A DNA stretch of 26,621 nt, from IMG/VR virus record IMGVR_UViG_3300047678_000534, positions 1-26,621 of that record. One strand, 5' to 3'. Positions 6,522 through 14,435 of the stretch are shown piece after piece (position 1 is the stretch's first letter; every line of letters begins with the position of its first letter). Source of the DNA: a virus. The notes beneath the pieces are model-generated. The model had not been told where the DNA came from. It worked only from the letters and a program-made list of their open reading frames with translations, and did not search any database. A program made the position numbers and the translations under genes.

Positions 6522-6839
6522 CTAGCGCGGAACGCCAGCTCGCGCGCAGTCGGCAGCCTCGGTCGCTTTTGCCGCCTGATAGCGCGCTTCGTTCTTGGCC
6601 TGCAGCCACGCCGCTGAGACGAAACCGGCCTGAACGCAGGTCTGCATTGGGTCGCCCTGCCGCTTCGCCATCTCGTACTGAGCGACGGCGTCGTCCGCGA
6701 CCTTGTTCGAGATGTCGGCCATCGAGGAGGCGACGTACTTGTTCTCGGCTTCCTTGCCGATCGTGAAGTACGCCGCGACGCCCAAGACACCCAAAACCAA
6801 CCCGAGCACCTGCTGCCGCTTGGATACCGCTTCCGCCAT
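6522..6839 (-). CDS. Small membrane-anchored protein, paralogue of 23569-24153
   Basis: This 105-residue protein has one N-terminal membrane segment (VLGLVLGVLGVAAYFTIG) followed by a soluble domain of about 65 residues. The domain, from NKVADDAVAQYEMAKRQGD through CVQAGFVSAAWLQAK to ADCARAGVP, is over half identical to the C-terminus of the leftward protein at 23569-24153, including both cysteines. Each lies on the minus strand at one edge of the late structural block. ATG 6839 is chosen because TGCTCTGGT lies seven bases upstream, matching TGCTTTGGT at the same distance from ATG 24153. The frame stays open upstream to 7463, but that part has no paralogue match. The family is not recognised. 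Envelope roles such as superinfection exclusion are possible but unproven. Confidence 0.7.
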   Translation of the reverse strand: MAEAVSKRQQVLGLVLGVLGVAAYFTIGKEAENKYVASSMADISNKVADDAVAQYEMAKRQGDPMQTCVQAGFVSAAWLQAKNEARYQAAKATEAADCARAGVPR

Positions 6840-7146
6840 GGGCGGGACCAGAGCACACGAACCGCGGCGCGCGCGACCGCATGAACGTGCTGTGACTTTC
6901 GTTAGCTGACGAAAAAAAGGCGAGAGGCCCGATTCCCCGCCAAAAGCGCGCGTGGCGTGTGCGGCCCGGATTCCCGAGAACCCCAGCGCCTGCGCTGCCT
7001 TGCGCGGCGAAACCGAACAGACCGAGCAAACCAGCACGAACAGAGCAAACCGAAAGGTAAACACCTCCCATAGATAGTGACTGCGCAATAGCGACGGCCG
7101 ATGGGCGGCACGCGCAAGGCCTCCGAAAAGCAGTCGCTCGCCCACC
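6840..7146. other. Gene-free intergenic region
   Basis: About 300 bases lie between the divergent leftward gene and the late module. I see no convincing gene. It contains the near-palindrome TTTCGTTAGCTGACGAAA (about 6897-6914) and two partial direct repeats around 7014-7051, CGAACAGAccgAGCAAACC and CGAACAGAGCAAACC. A late promoter is expected here, but no confident -35/-10 is visible. Confidence 0.45.
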
Positions 7147-7305
7147 ATGGCCAAGGTCCGAACCTTCGACGCCCGCGGCCTTGGTCGCCGCTTCCGCCCC
7201 GAGACCGTAGCTCCCACCCAGCCCAAGCGCCTTCGCGCCAGCTTGGGAGAGCGCGTCCTGGCGAAGCAGATGGCGAAGGCCGAAGCCAGCCGCCGCGAGG
7301 AGTAG
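7147..7305 (+). CDS. Small basic protein at start of late module
   Basis: This 52-residue, strongly basic reading frame runs from ATG 7147 to TAG 7305. It contains KVRTFDARGLGRRFRPETVA and a helical end LGERVLAKQMAKAEASRREE. The terminal Glu-Glu codons double as the GAGGAG Shine-Dalgarno of the next gene at 7308, suggesting coupled genes. No good ribosome-binding site precedes its own ATG. It is not recognised. Confidence 0.5.
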   Translation: MAKVRTFDARGLGRRFRPETVAPTQPKRLRASLGERVLAKQMAKAEASRREE

Positions 7306-7307
7306 CC

Positions 7308-7493
7308 ATGCAGAAGACCGACCACCTCCGGACGCTGGCCCAGGCCAGGGCCTCCGCTCAGGCGCCCAACCAAACCCTTGCCCGTCTCAAGGCGCGTTCG
7401 TTTGGGAAGCCAACGCCCGTCACCATCGTGCCCCCGACGGTAGAGGTGCCCGAGCCCCTCCAAGGCTCGAGCCCCAAGCCCTTGGTGCGCTAG
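7308..7493 (+). CDS. Small hypothetical protein
   Basis: This 61-residue protein is not recognised. ATG 7308 follows GAGGAG at seven bases, which supports it over the longer open frame from 7101. The first half is helical (LRTLAQARASAQAPNQTLAR) and the second half is Pro/Val-rich (TPVTIVPPTVEVPEPLQGSS). It sits between the late-module start and the putative tail-completion gene. Confidence 0.6.
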   Translation: MQKTDHLRTLAQARASAQAPNQTLARLKARSFGKPTPVTIVPPTVEVPEPLQGSSPKPLVR

Positions 7494-7501
7494 GGGGCCC
7501 C

Positions 7502-8221
7502 GTGGGCCTCAGCGTCTACGTCGACACCAGCGACTTCAAGTCGCTGCACGACCACCTCGCGCGCTTCAAGAAGACGGCCCTGCCCTACGCCGCTCGAGAC
7601 GCCCTCAACGGGTGCGCCTTCGAGCTGCGGAAGGAGTGGCAGAGCCAGATCCGCACGACCTTCACCAACCGGAACAACTTCACCGAGAGGTCGATCCGGG
7701 TAGAGAAGGCCTCGGGGAACAACCTCAAGACCATGCAGAGCCGCGCCGGCTCGGTCGCTGCCTACATGGGCGACCAAGAGGCAGGCGCGACCGTCAGGGG
7801 TAGTGGGAAGCACAAGGCCATCCCTGGCCCGGTTGCAGCTGGGCAGAAGTCAGGCGGGCGCCGCACCAAGCTGGTGACGTCAGGGAAGCGTCTAGGCGCT
7901 ATCCACATCAAGAGCCCCAAGCTGGCCAAGTATGGGCGGCGCAGACAGAACGCTGTCGTGCTCGCTATCGCCATCAGGAAGCACGAGAAGCATGCATTGC
8001 TCAATCGTGCCAAGGGTGGTGGTAGGGGCATCTTCGAGGTCAAGGGCCTCAAGCGCAAAGCCAAGGTCAAGCTGTTGTACGACGTGAGCAAGAGCTCGGT
8101 GAAGGTGAAGCCTGAGCCAACGATGCGACGCGCGGTCAACGCGAGTGGGTATCGGTTCGAGAGGGCCATCTACAACGCGTTGCTCACGCAGCTGCGACGG
8201 AACAGGCTGATGGGCTTTTAG
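7502..8221 (+). CDS. Phage structural protein, possibly tail-completion/minor tail
   Basis: This 239-residue, very basic protein starts at GTG 7502 after GGGGG. The N-terminal third (FKKTALPYAARDALNGCAFE, then the NRNNFTERSIRV stretch) resembles phage minor-tail or completion proteins of the lambda gpZ or gp10 type. Those share a pattern of aligned alanines and asparagine before a basic region. Residues 95-175 are Lys/Arg/Gly-rich. The C-terminus contains RRAVNASGYRFERAIYNALL. Its position immediately before the packaging site and terminase supports a virion-assembly role. The family call is tentative; a nucleic-acid-contacting structural protein is the cautious reading. Confidence 0.55.
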   Translation: MGLSVYVDTSDFKSLHDHLARFKKTALPYAARDALNGCAFELRKEWQSQIRTTFTNRNNFTERSIRVEKASGNNLKTMQSRAGSVAAYMGDQEAGATVRGSGKHKAIPGPVAAGQKSGGRRTKLVTSGKRLGAIHIKSPKLAKYGRRRQNAVVLAIAIRKHEKHALLNRAKGGGRGIFEVKGLKRKAKVKLLYDVSKSSVKVKPEPTMRRAVNASGYRFERAIYNALLTQLRRNRLMGF

Positions 8222-8226
8222 CCTTC

Positions 8227-8238
8227 GAACACGTGTTC
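8227..8238. repeat. Perfect 12-bp palindrome
   Basis: GAACACGTGTTC begins six bases after the stop at 8221 and is one of two perfect dyads in the putative packaging region. Confidence 0.6.
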
Positions 8239-8267
8239 AATGTGTGGCGACAGCGCAATGCTGACAT

Positions 8268-8285
8268 CCTTTGGAATTCCAAAGG
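8268..8285. repeat. Perfect 18-bp palindrome
   Basis: CCTTTGGAATTCCAAAGG is fully self-complementary over 18 bp, about 80 bp before the first GTTAAGC repeat. It is a candidate nicking site for the terminase or an operator. Confidence 0.65.
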
Positions 8286-8363
8286 TACTGTAAAACAGCT
8301 GAAAATAGCGACGGTTGACATTGCGGCCGTGCCCCGGGAGACGAAACGGACCTTCTCCGTCGA

Positions 8364-8395
8364 GTTAAGCCGGGCAGTTAAGCAAAAAGTTAAGC
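8364..8395 (+). repeat. Three GTTAAGC direct repeats
   Basis: Identical heptamers start at 8364, 8377 and 8389, spaced 13 and 12 bp, so they lie roughly on one DNA face per turn. They end 22 bases before the small terminase start and resemble iterated small-terminase binding sites. Confidence 0.65.
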
Positions 8396-8417
8396 GGCTG
8401 TTCCGGCTCGGAAAAAA

Positions 8418-9215
8418 GTGGCCCAACGACTCATCTCCCGGGCCGAGCTCGCCCGCCGCGCCGACGTCTCGAAGGCGGCGATCACCCAGCGCTGCGCCAA
8501 GGACTTCGTCCCGGCCATCGTCGGCAAGAAGCTCGACCTCGACCACCCCGTCATCCAATCGTTCCTGACCGAGCGCGGCGTCGCAACGCCAGCTCCGGCC
8601 CGCGCTCCGACCAGGTCGCGGAAAGCTGCCCGGCCTGCGCCGCCCGAACCGACGGGCTCGCGGGAGGAGGGCTTGGGCGAGCAGCTCACCCCGACGGCGT
8701 TCCGCCCAGATCTTCCACCGGACGACCCGCGCCGGGCGTTCTCGCCTGGCTCGCCTGAGGATCTCGAATACCTGGGCTCGCTGCTCGAGCCGCTGGTCGC
8801 CTACTTCGGGACCGACGAGGGCTGCAAGAACTGGATGATCGCCCTTCGCGAGAAGGAGAACATCCGGGCGAAGCGCCTCGACAACGAGGAAACGGAAGGG
8901 CTGTCGATCCCACGAGAGTTCGTGGTCGTCCACATCCTCAGCCTCCTCGAAGAAACCAACAAGCGCTTGCTCGGCGACATGCCGAAGACGCTCGTGCGGC
9001 GCCTGTTCTCGCTGGCCAACACCGGCGCCACCCACACCGACGGCGAGCGCGAAGCCCGCGAAGCCGTGAGTTCGCATCTCGATGCCGTCCGCCAAAAGAT
9101 CGCGAAGAGCATCCGCGACGCCGCTCGCCGAGCAGCCGGAAGGCGGGCTGGAGCCGACCGAGGAGCAAGCGACGTGGTTCGCGGAGCAGATCGAGTCCCT
9201 AACAACAAGGCTTGA
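8418..9215 (+). CDS. Terminase small subunit
   Basis: This 265-residue protein starts at GTG 8418. It probably recognises the packaging site and recruits the large terminase. Residues 1-45 form a helix-turn-helix (SRAELARRADVSKAAITQRC) followed by KLDLDHPVIQSFL, as in lambda Nu1-like subunits. A Pro/Arg/Ala-rich linker (about 50-95) leads to a helical region: SPEDLEYLGSLLEPLVAYFG, MIALREKENIRAKRLDNEET (the RAxRLDNEET element is common in Nu1-like proteins) and VVHILSLLEETNKRLLGDMP. The last 45 residues, which overlap the large-subunit gene by 134 bases, are basic. Neighbours (a direct-repeat region before it and a gpA-family subunit after it) support the call. Confidence 0.85.
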   Translation: MAQRLISRAELARRADVSKAAITQRCAKDFVPAIVGKKLDLDHPVIQSFLTERGVATPAPARAPTRSRKAARPAPPEPTGSREEGLGEQLTPTAFRPDLPPDDPRRAFSPGSPEDLEYLGSLLEPLVAYFGTDEGCKNWMIALREKENIRAKRLDNEETEGLSIPREFVVVHILSLLEETNKRLLGDMPKTLVRRLFSLANTGATHTDGEREAREAVSSHLDAVRQKIAKSIRDAARRAAGRRAGADRGASDVVRGADRVPNNKA

Positions 9216-11118
9216 ACCGCTCACTCCTTCGGAGTGGGCCGAGCGCAATCGCTACCTGCCACAGGGGGTGACGCCGCTCCCCGGCCTCTACAGCTTCAAG
9301 GTCACGCCTTACCTGCGCGAAATCGTCGATTGCCTCGGCATCGACTCGCCGGTCCGCAAGCTCTCCTTCATGAAGGGCGTGCAGATTTGCGCGACCACGG
9401 GGGTGCTGGAAAACGCCATCGGCTACTACATCGCGCACGTCAAATCGGCGTCGATGATGATGGTCACGGCCGATAGCGACCTGGCCAAGCTCCGCATGGA
9501 GTCGGCTATTACGCCGATGCTCCAGGAGAGCGGGCTGCTGCACCTCATCAAGTCGAACGACGAGGCAAACACCCGTAAGACCGGCAAGACGGACAAGCGT
9601 CTCGACTGCATCGGCGGCGGCTGCCTGATCCCGAACGGCGCGCAGAATCCCAACAAGTTTCGCTCGCTGCCGATCCGCGTGATGCTGCGCGACGAGATCG
9701 ACGGCTGGCCCGACGTCGTCGGCAAGGACGGCGACCCGATGAAGCTCACGGAGGACCGCACGGCGGCCTACGAGAGCGAGCGCAAGATTCTCGACATCTC
9801 TACGCCGCTCATCAAAGGGCAGTCGAAGATCGAGAAGCAGTTTCTGCTGGGAGACCAGCGCTACTACTACGTCAACTGCGTCAAGTGCGGGCACGCGCAG
9901 GACCTGCGCTGGGAGCGCATCTCGAGTGACGGCGTAGTCAGCGGCATTTGGTGGGAAGAGGACGAGAAGACGGGCGAGCTCGTCTCGGGCAGCGTCCGCT
10001 ACCTCTGCGAGAAGTGCCAACACCCGCACACAAACGACGATAAGACGCGGCTTTTGGCAAGCGGGCAATGGCACCCGACGGCCACCCCCTCGAGCCCCGA
10101 TCACCGTAGCTACCACCTCAACGCGCTGTATTCGCCTGTGGGCATGCAGACGTGGGAGGCGCTGGTGCGGAAGTGGAAAGAGGCGTGGGACACCGTCAAC
10201 AAGCGGGTCATCGACCACGAGAAATTCCAAGTCTTCTACAACAACGTCCTCGGCAAGACCTACGAGATACGAGGCGAGAAGCTCCGGCTCGAGACCGTCT
10301 CGAGTCACCGTCGGCTGGGTGTCTACAGGTACGGTCAGGTGCCGAACCGCTGGGCGGCGGAGCACTGTGGCGGGGCGGCGCTGCTGCTCACGTGCTCGGT
10401 CGACGTCCACAAGGATTCGCTGAAGGTTGCGGTCTTCGCCTGGTGCCGAGAGCGACGAGCGCTGCTTGTCGACTACTGGACGCTGCCTGGTGACCCATCG
10501 CAGCGAAACGACCCAGGAACTTGGGGCGAGCTAGCAAAACTCATCGACGAGAAGAGGTACCCCGCCGACGACGGCAAGGTCTACCCGCTCGCCATCACGC
10601 TCGTCGACTCAGGCTACTTGAGCGACCAAGTCTACGAGTTCTGCACGCAATGGGAAACCGGCGTGTATCCGGTCGACGGCCGTGACCACCTAGGCACTTC
10701 GTCAAACAAGTACTTTTCCGCGTTCGTCTCCTCGATGGGCACGCGGGCCTTCGCAGTCGCCGGCGACCTGTACAAGGATCGCTGGGCCGCAGCACTACGG
10801 CTTGTCTGGAACGGCGAAGAGATTCAGCCGCCGGGACACTTCAACGCGCCCGAAGACGCGACCGAGAAGCAGCTGAAGGAGCTCACCGTTGAGGTGAAGC
10901 GCGAGAAGGTCGAGTCAAGCACCGGCAAGCGCGTCGGGCACTACTGGCACCGCGTTGCCGGCGTCGCCAACGAACTCTGGGACTGCCTCATCTACTCGGC
11001 CGCAGCGCTCGACATGCTCTGCCAAGACGTCTGCGCGAACCAACTAGGCCTCGAAGCTGCGGACTGGCAAGCCTTCTATCGAATCTGTGAAGACGGCGAG
11101 TACTGGGGAACGAGCTGA
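9082..11118 (+). CDS. Terminase large subunit, lambda gpA family
   Basis: This 678-residue protein is the ATPase-nuclease motor that cuts concatemeric DNA and pumps it into the prohead. The ATPase half has a divergent P-loop region (KGVQICATTG, about 98-107) and a Walker B, VMLRDEID (D204, E205). A zinc-finger-like insertion has CVKCGH (C266, C269) and CEKC (C309, C312). The C-terminal RNase H-like nuclease shows CSVDV (D441), LVDSG (D509) and LWDCLIY (D634), the acidic triad expected of gpA. Its length is close to lambda gpA (641 aa). ATG 9082 lies inside the small-subunit gene; the next conserved block starts at TPSEWAERNRYLP, so the exact N-terminus is less certain. It overlaps the gpW-like gene by TGATG. 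Confidence 0.93.
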   Translation: MPSAKRSRRASATPLAEQPEGGLEPTEEQATWFAEQIESLTTRLEPLTPSEWAERNRYLPQGVTPLPGLYSFKVTPYLREIVDCLGIDSPVRKLSFMKGVQICATTGVLENAIGYYIAHVKSASMMMVTADSDLAKLRMESAITPMLQESGLLHLIKSNDEANTRKTGKTDKRLDCIGGGCLIPNGAQNPNKFRSLPIRVMLRDEIDGWPDVVGKDGDPMKLTEDRTAAYESERKILDISTPLIKGQSKIEKQFLLGDQRYYYVNCVKCGHAQDLRWERISSDGVVSGIWWEEDEKTGELVSGSVRYLCEKCQHPHTNDDKTRLLASGQWHPTATPSSPDHRSYHLNALYSPVGMQTWEALVRKWKEAWDTVNKRVIDHEKFQVFYNNVLGKTYEIRGEKLRLETVSSHRRLGVYRYGQVPNRWAAEHCGGAALLLTCSVDVHKDSLKVAVFAWCRERRALLVDYWTLPGDPSQRNDPGTWGELAKLIDEKRYPADDGKVYPLAITLVDSGYLSDQVYEFCTQWETGVYPVDGRDHLGTSSNKYFSAFVSSMGTRAFAVAGDLYKDRWAAALRLVWNGEEIQPPGHFNAPEDATEKQLKELTVEVKREKVESSTGKRVGHYWHRVAGVANELWDCLIYSAAALDMLCQDVCANQLGLEAADWQAFYRICEDGEYWGTS

Positions 11119-11384
11119 TGTCTGACCTCGGCATTGACGACCTTCTCGAGTCGCAGGTCGCTCCGCTCAAAGCGAAGCTGGTCGCGATGATCGCCGCCAG
11201 CACAGGGCTCGCGACCGGCGCGATCCAATCGTACGAGCTCGAAACCGGCATGACCCGTCAGAAGGTCACCAAGGTCAACCTCGACGTTCTCGAGGCCGCC
11301 ATCGATAGCCTGATGAATACCCTCACCACGCTCGAAGCGCGCCTGCGCGGCTGCGGCGCGGTTCGCATCATCCCATCCTTCTAG
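11118..11384 (+). CDS. Head-tail joining protein, gpW-like
   Basis: This 88-residue protein fills the gpW slot between large terminase and portal, where lambda gpW helps close the filled head and build the tail interface. The sequence is helical (DDLLESQVAPLKAKLVAMIA, VNLDVLEAAIDSLMNTLTTL), with a central GMTRQKVTKVN and a C-terminal GAVRIIPSF tail. Length and position fit the family better than strict motif identity does. Translation is coupled to the terminase by the TGATG overlap. Confidence 0.6.
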   Translation: MSDLGIDDLLESQVAPLKAKLVAMIAASTGLATGAIQSYELETGMTRQKVTKVNLDVLEAAIDSLMNTLTTLEARLRGCGAVRIIPSF

Positions 11385-11391
11385 GAATGTC

Positions 11392-13026
11392 GTGCCGAAG
11401 AAGCCCGCCGCCAAGCCTGCGCGCAAGGCGCGGAGCAAGCAGAACTCTGAACGCGACGCGATCATCGTTGCGCTCAACGAGCTGCCTTCCGTGCGGGGCA
11501 TCGTCGATCACGGCGAGAAATTCGCCGGCGGGCTCGGCGCGATCGACATTCTTTTCACCGACTACTGGGCGCTCCGCGCTCGGTCGGCTGAGCTCTACCA
11601 GCGCAACCTCTACGCGCGCGGCCTGATCCGTCGGCTGATTTCGAATCAGATCAACACCGGCCTTCACCTCGAGGCCACGCCCGAGGAGAAGATTCTCGGG
11701 GTCGAGGAAGACTCGCTCTCCGACTGGTCCGAGGACGTCGAGAACAGATTCGCTATCTGGGGCAACAGCGCCTACCTCTGCGACCAGGACGAGCGGCGCT
11801 CGTTCGGTGCGCTCCAGGAGGCGGCGCAGACCGAGGCCCTGGTTGCCGGCGACGTGCTGGTGGTGCTGCGCAGCGACCCGCGCACGCGTCTACCTCGCGT
11901 GCAGCTCATTCCGGGCAGCGCGGTTCAGTCGCCGTGGAAGGACGCCCCAGCCGGGGCGACCATCGAGCACGGCGTCGAGCTGGACGCCCAGCGCAGGCAC
12001 GTCGCGTTCCACATCCTGCAGAAGGACGGGACGACGAAGCGTCTGCCCGCCTACGGCGAGAAGTCGGGGCGGCGCTTGGCCTGGCTCCACTACGGCAGCG
12101 ACAACCGCCTGAACGACGTGCGCGGCATGCCGCTGCTGGGGCTCGTGCTCCAGTCGCTGAAAGAGGTAGACCGGTACCGCGACGCATCTTTGCGCAAGGC
12201 CGTCATCAATTCGATGCTGGCCATGTTCGTCACGAAGGGTGCTCAGCTGCCCGGGACGAAGCCTCTGTCGGGCGGCGCCACGCGGCGCGGCACCGAAAAG
12301 ACTACCGGCAATGACGGCAAAGAGCGCAGCTTTCGCGCAGCCGAGAGTATCCCGGGCCTGGTCATCGAGGAGCTCCAGTTCGGCGAGAAGCCTGAGGCTT
12401 TCAAGACCGACCAGACCGTCGAGGCCTTCGGCGAGTTCGAGAAGGCAATCGTACAGGCCATCGCCTGGGCGAACGAAGTTCCCCCCGAGATCCTGACGCT
12501 GTCCTTCGGCAGCAACTACTCGGCGAGCCAGGCGGCCATCAACGAATTCAAGATGTATCTGAACCGCGTACGCACGCGGTTTGGTGAAAGCTTCTGCTCG
12601 CCCATCTACGAAGAGTGGCTGCTAGCGCAGACGCTGGCGGGACGCATTCAGGCCGACGGGTTCATCCAGTCGTTCCGCGCCTACGACCAATTTGAGACCT
12701 ACGGGTCTTGGATTTCCTGCGATTGGTCGGGCGCCATCAAGCCGGCCGTCGACCTTTCCAAGCTGGTTCGCGGCTATCGCGAAATGGTGGAAGCGGGCTT
12801 CATCACCCGTGACCGCGCTACGCGCGAGCTCACCGGCACGAAGTTCAGCAAGAACGCCAAGAAGCTGGCACGCGAAGCCGAGCTGGTCGTGGCTTTCACT
12901 CGCCCGCTGCTCGAGCTCGAAGCGGAGCTCGCCAAGGCACCCCAAACGCCCACCGTGATGCGCACGCGGAAGGCCATCAGCAAGAGCCTCAAAGGCGCAC
13001 GAAAAGGACTTTCCGCATGTGGCTGA
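11392..13026 (+). CDS. Portal protein, lambda gpB family
   Basis: This 544-residue protein should form the dodecameric ring at the capsid vertex through which DNA enters and leaves. Family-typical parts are the N-terminal YQRNLYARGLIRRLISNQIN, LVAGDVLVVLRSDP, an LIPGSAVQSP core (about 175), GMPLLGLVLQSLKEVDRYRD (about 245-265, the clip or stem approach), then PPEILTLSFGSNYSASQAAI and the stretch starting GSWISCDWSGAIKPAVDL. GTG 11392 follows AGGAA. It has about the same length as lambda gpB (533 aa). The 3' end overlaps the protease gene by ten bases. Confidence 0.92.
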   Translation: MPKKPAAKPARKARSKQNSERDAIIVALNELPSVRGIVDHGEKFAGGLGAIDILFTDYWALRARSAELYQRNLYARGLIRRLISNQINTGLHLEATPEEKILGVEEDSLSDWSEDVENRFAIWGNSAYLCDQDERRSFGALQEAAQTEALVAGDVLVVLRSDPRTRLPRVQLIPGSAVQSPWKDAPAGATIEHGVELDAQRRHVAFHILQKDGTTKRLPAYGEKSGRRLAWLHYGSDNRLNDVRGMPLLGLVLQSLKEVDRYRDASLRKAVINSMLAMFVTKGAQLPGTKPLSGGATRRGTEKTTGNDGKERSFRAAESIPGLVIEELQFGEKPEAFKTDQTVEAFGEFEKAIVQAIAWANEVPPEILTLSFGSNYSASQAAINEFKMYLNRVRTRFGESFCSPIYEEWLLAQTLAGRIQADGFIQSFRAYDQFETYGSWISCDWSGAIKPAVDLSKLVRGYREMVEAGFITRDRATRELTGTKFSKNAKKLAREAELVVAFTRPLLELEAELAKAPQTPTVMRTRKAISKSLKGARKGLSACG

Positions 13027-14393
13027 CGAAGATTCGACTCGCTCAACAGATTGAGCAAGCGCACGCCGAGGGCATGAAGTTGCCCGACGCTGTGATGGAG
13101 GCCTTCAATCGGCGCCACTACGAGGTCGGCTCGAACGGCGAGCCTCGCATCTTCAAGCGCGCTGGCGACGTCGCCGAGATCATGGTCGAAGGCGTGCTCA
13201 CGCCCAAGCCCGATTTCTACGCCTACTACTACGGCGGCGGGAACACGACGTATCCCGAGATCATCCAGTCGCTCGCGCTGGCAGGGGCAGACCCGTCCAT
13301 CAAACGGCTGGTGCTCAACATCAGCAGCCCCGGCGGCTACGTCGGCGGACTGTTCGACGCGCTCGCTGCGCTCGAGATGTTCGCCAAGCCGAAGGAAACT
13401 TTCGCCTCGATGGCGGACTCTGCGGCCTACGCCATCGCTGCGCTCGGCGGAAAGATCACTGCCACCAACGTGGCCGCCGAGTTCGGCAGCGTCGGGGTCT
13501 GCGCCACGTACGTGCAGTACGACTTCGAGAAGGTTTACGAGATCACCTCGACCAACGCGCCGAACAAGCGCCCCGACCCGAGCACGCCCGAGGGGCAGGC
13601 CGTGATCCGGAAGCAGCTGGACGCGATCGAGGAAATCTTCGTGGATTGCATCGCGCGCGGGCGCGGCACGACGAAGGACCTGGTCATCGCGGACTTCGGC
13701 CGAGGCGAGGTCCTGCTCGCCAATGAGGCGAAGCGCCTGAAGATGATCGACAAGATCGCCAAGGCGCCGCAGCGCTCGTTGCCGGCGGAGAACGGCGGCT
13801 ACGACTCGGCTGCTCGCGCTGAGCCTGCTGCCGCTGCGTCCGTCGCTGTCCCCGCGCCAGCTGCCCCCGAAGCGGCGGTCCAACAGACACCCGCGGCCGC
13901 AGCGCCGCCAGCGCCGGCACAGCCGGCACCCCAACAAGACGCATCCGCCGTTCGCGGCGGTGCTGACGCAGCAAAGGTAAGGAAACCAATGAACGAGCAA
14001 GAACTGCAAGCGCAGCACCCCGAGGTGTATTCGGCGGTGTTAAACAAGGGCAAGGTTGAGGGCGAGAAGGGCAAGGCCGAAGCCGTGTCAGCTGCCATCG
14101 CTACCGAACGCGATCGCGTCGAAGGTCACCTCATCATGGGTGAGGCCTCTGGCGAGATGAAGATCGCGCTCGAGAGCGTGCGCTCTGGCGCGACCATGAC
14201 CGTGGCTCTGCAGGCCAAGTACATGGCCGCTGGCATGAACCGTCGGGACACCGACGCGCGCGCAGCGGACGACGTCGCAGCTGCTGGCGCTTTGGGCGCT
14301 GCGGCCGGCACGAAGGAGCCGGGCGGCAAGTCCATGAAGGACCAGATCGCCGACGAAATCGAAGCCCAGACCAAGGGCACCGTCGCGGCCTAA
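13017..14393 (+). CDS. Capsid maturation protease (S49, gpC-like) fused to scaffold
   Basis: This 458-residue protein has an N-terminal S49/SppA-type serine protease (about 45-255) that processes the prohead, joined through a Pro/Ala-rich linker (about 263-322) to a scaffold domain. SSPGGYVGG (about 103), ASMADSAAYAIAALGG (nucleophile probably S135) and GSVGV (about 160) match the fold. K184 in NAPNKRPDPS is a candidate catalytic lysine. The C-terminal segment from residue 325 has its own start at 13989, giving the nested arrangement seen in lambda C/Nu3. It comes directly after the portal, in lambda gene order. Confidence 0.9.
   Translation: MWLTKIRLAQQIEQAHAEGMKLPDAVMEAFNRRHYEVGSNGEPRIFKRAGDVAEIMVEGVLTPKPDFYAYYYGGGNTTYPEIIQSLALAGADPSIKRLVLNISSPGGYVGGLFDALAALEMFAKPKETFASMADSAAYAIAALGGKITATNVAAEFGSVGVCATYVQYDFEKVYEITSTNAPNKRPDPSTPEGQAVIRKQLDAIEEIFVDCIARGRGTTKDLVIADFGRGEVLLANEAKRLKMIDKIAKAPQRSLPAENGGYDSAARAEPAAAASVAVPAPAAPEAAVQQTPAAAAPPAPAQPAPQQDASAVRGGADAAKVRKPMNEQELQAQHPEVYSAVLNKGKVEGEKGKAEAVSAAIATERDRVEGHLIMGEASGEMKIALESVRSGATMTVALQAKYMAAGMNRRDTDARAADDVAAAGALGAAAGTKEPGGKSMKDQIADEIEAQTKGTVAA
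13989..14393 (+). CDS. Nested scaffold protein (Nu3-like), internal start
   Basis: In frame within the protease gene, ATG 13989 is preceded by GGTAAGGA at good spacing, so a separate 134-residue scaffold protein (MNEQELQAQHPEVYSAVLNK onward) is likely. It is helical, with KVEGEKGKAEAVSAAIATER. In lambda, Nu3 is made from such an internal start and guides capsid assembly before being removed by the protease. The internal start is read from the sequence; its use is inferred from the family. Confidence 0.75.
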   Translation: MNEQELQAQHPEVYSAVLNKGKVEGEKGKAEAVSAAIATERDRVEGHLIMGEASGEMKIALESVRSGATMTVALQAKYMAAGMNRRDTDARAADDVAAAGALGAAAGTKEPGGKSMKDQIADEIEAQTKGTVAA

Positions 14394-14435
14394 GGCTGCA
14401 CGCGCACCCCCAACTTCTGAAGGAAAGACCAGAAA

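Larger units (their letters stand above)
6305..6522. repeat. 18-bp direct repeat pair, 200 bp apart
   Basis: CCCGAGTTTCGGCACACC occurs at 6305-6322 and again at 6505-6522, exactly 200 bp apart, each forming the right arm of a hairpin. The second copy abuts the stop codon of the leftward gene at 6522. The 200-bp interval also holds two 8-bp inverted repeats (6389-6416, 6445-6472) and no supported gene. Confidence 0.75.
8222..8417 (+). other. Putative cos/packaging-initiation region
   Basis: This AT-richer gap immediately precedes the small terminase gene. It holds two perfect palindromes, GAACACGTGTTC (8227-8238) and CCTTTGGAATTCCAAAGG (8268-8285), then three direct repeats of GTTAAGC at 8364-8370, 8377-8383 and 8389-8395. 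In lambda, cosN (a dyad cut site) and cosB (three R sites bound by the small terminase) occupy this position upstream of Nu1. The same order here, with a gpA-family large terminase, argues for a cos-like site. Which palindrome would be cut is unknown. Confidence 0.5.

Noticed and set aside
6840-7463. N-terminal extension of the leftward membrane protein to 7463
   Set aside because: The paralogue matches only the part from the ATG at 6839 and its upstream TGCTyTGGT; the extension overlaps plus-strand genes at 7147-7463.
9199-10410. Long antisense frame of 403 codons opposite the terminase
   Set aside because: A shadow of GC-rich coding sequence; the plus-strand frame has clear terminase motifs.
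12774-14018. Antisense frame of 414 codons opposite portal and protease genes
   Set aside because: No ribosome-binding site or family features, and both plus-strand genes are well supported.
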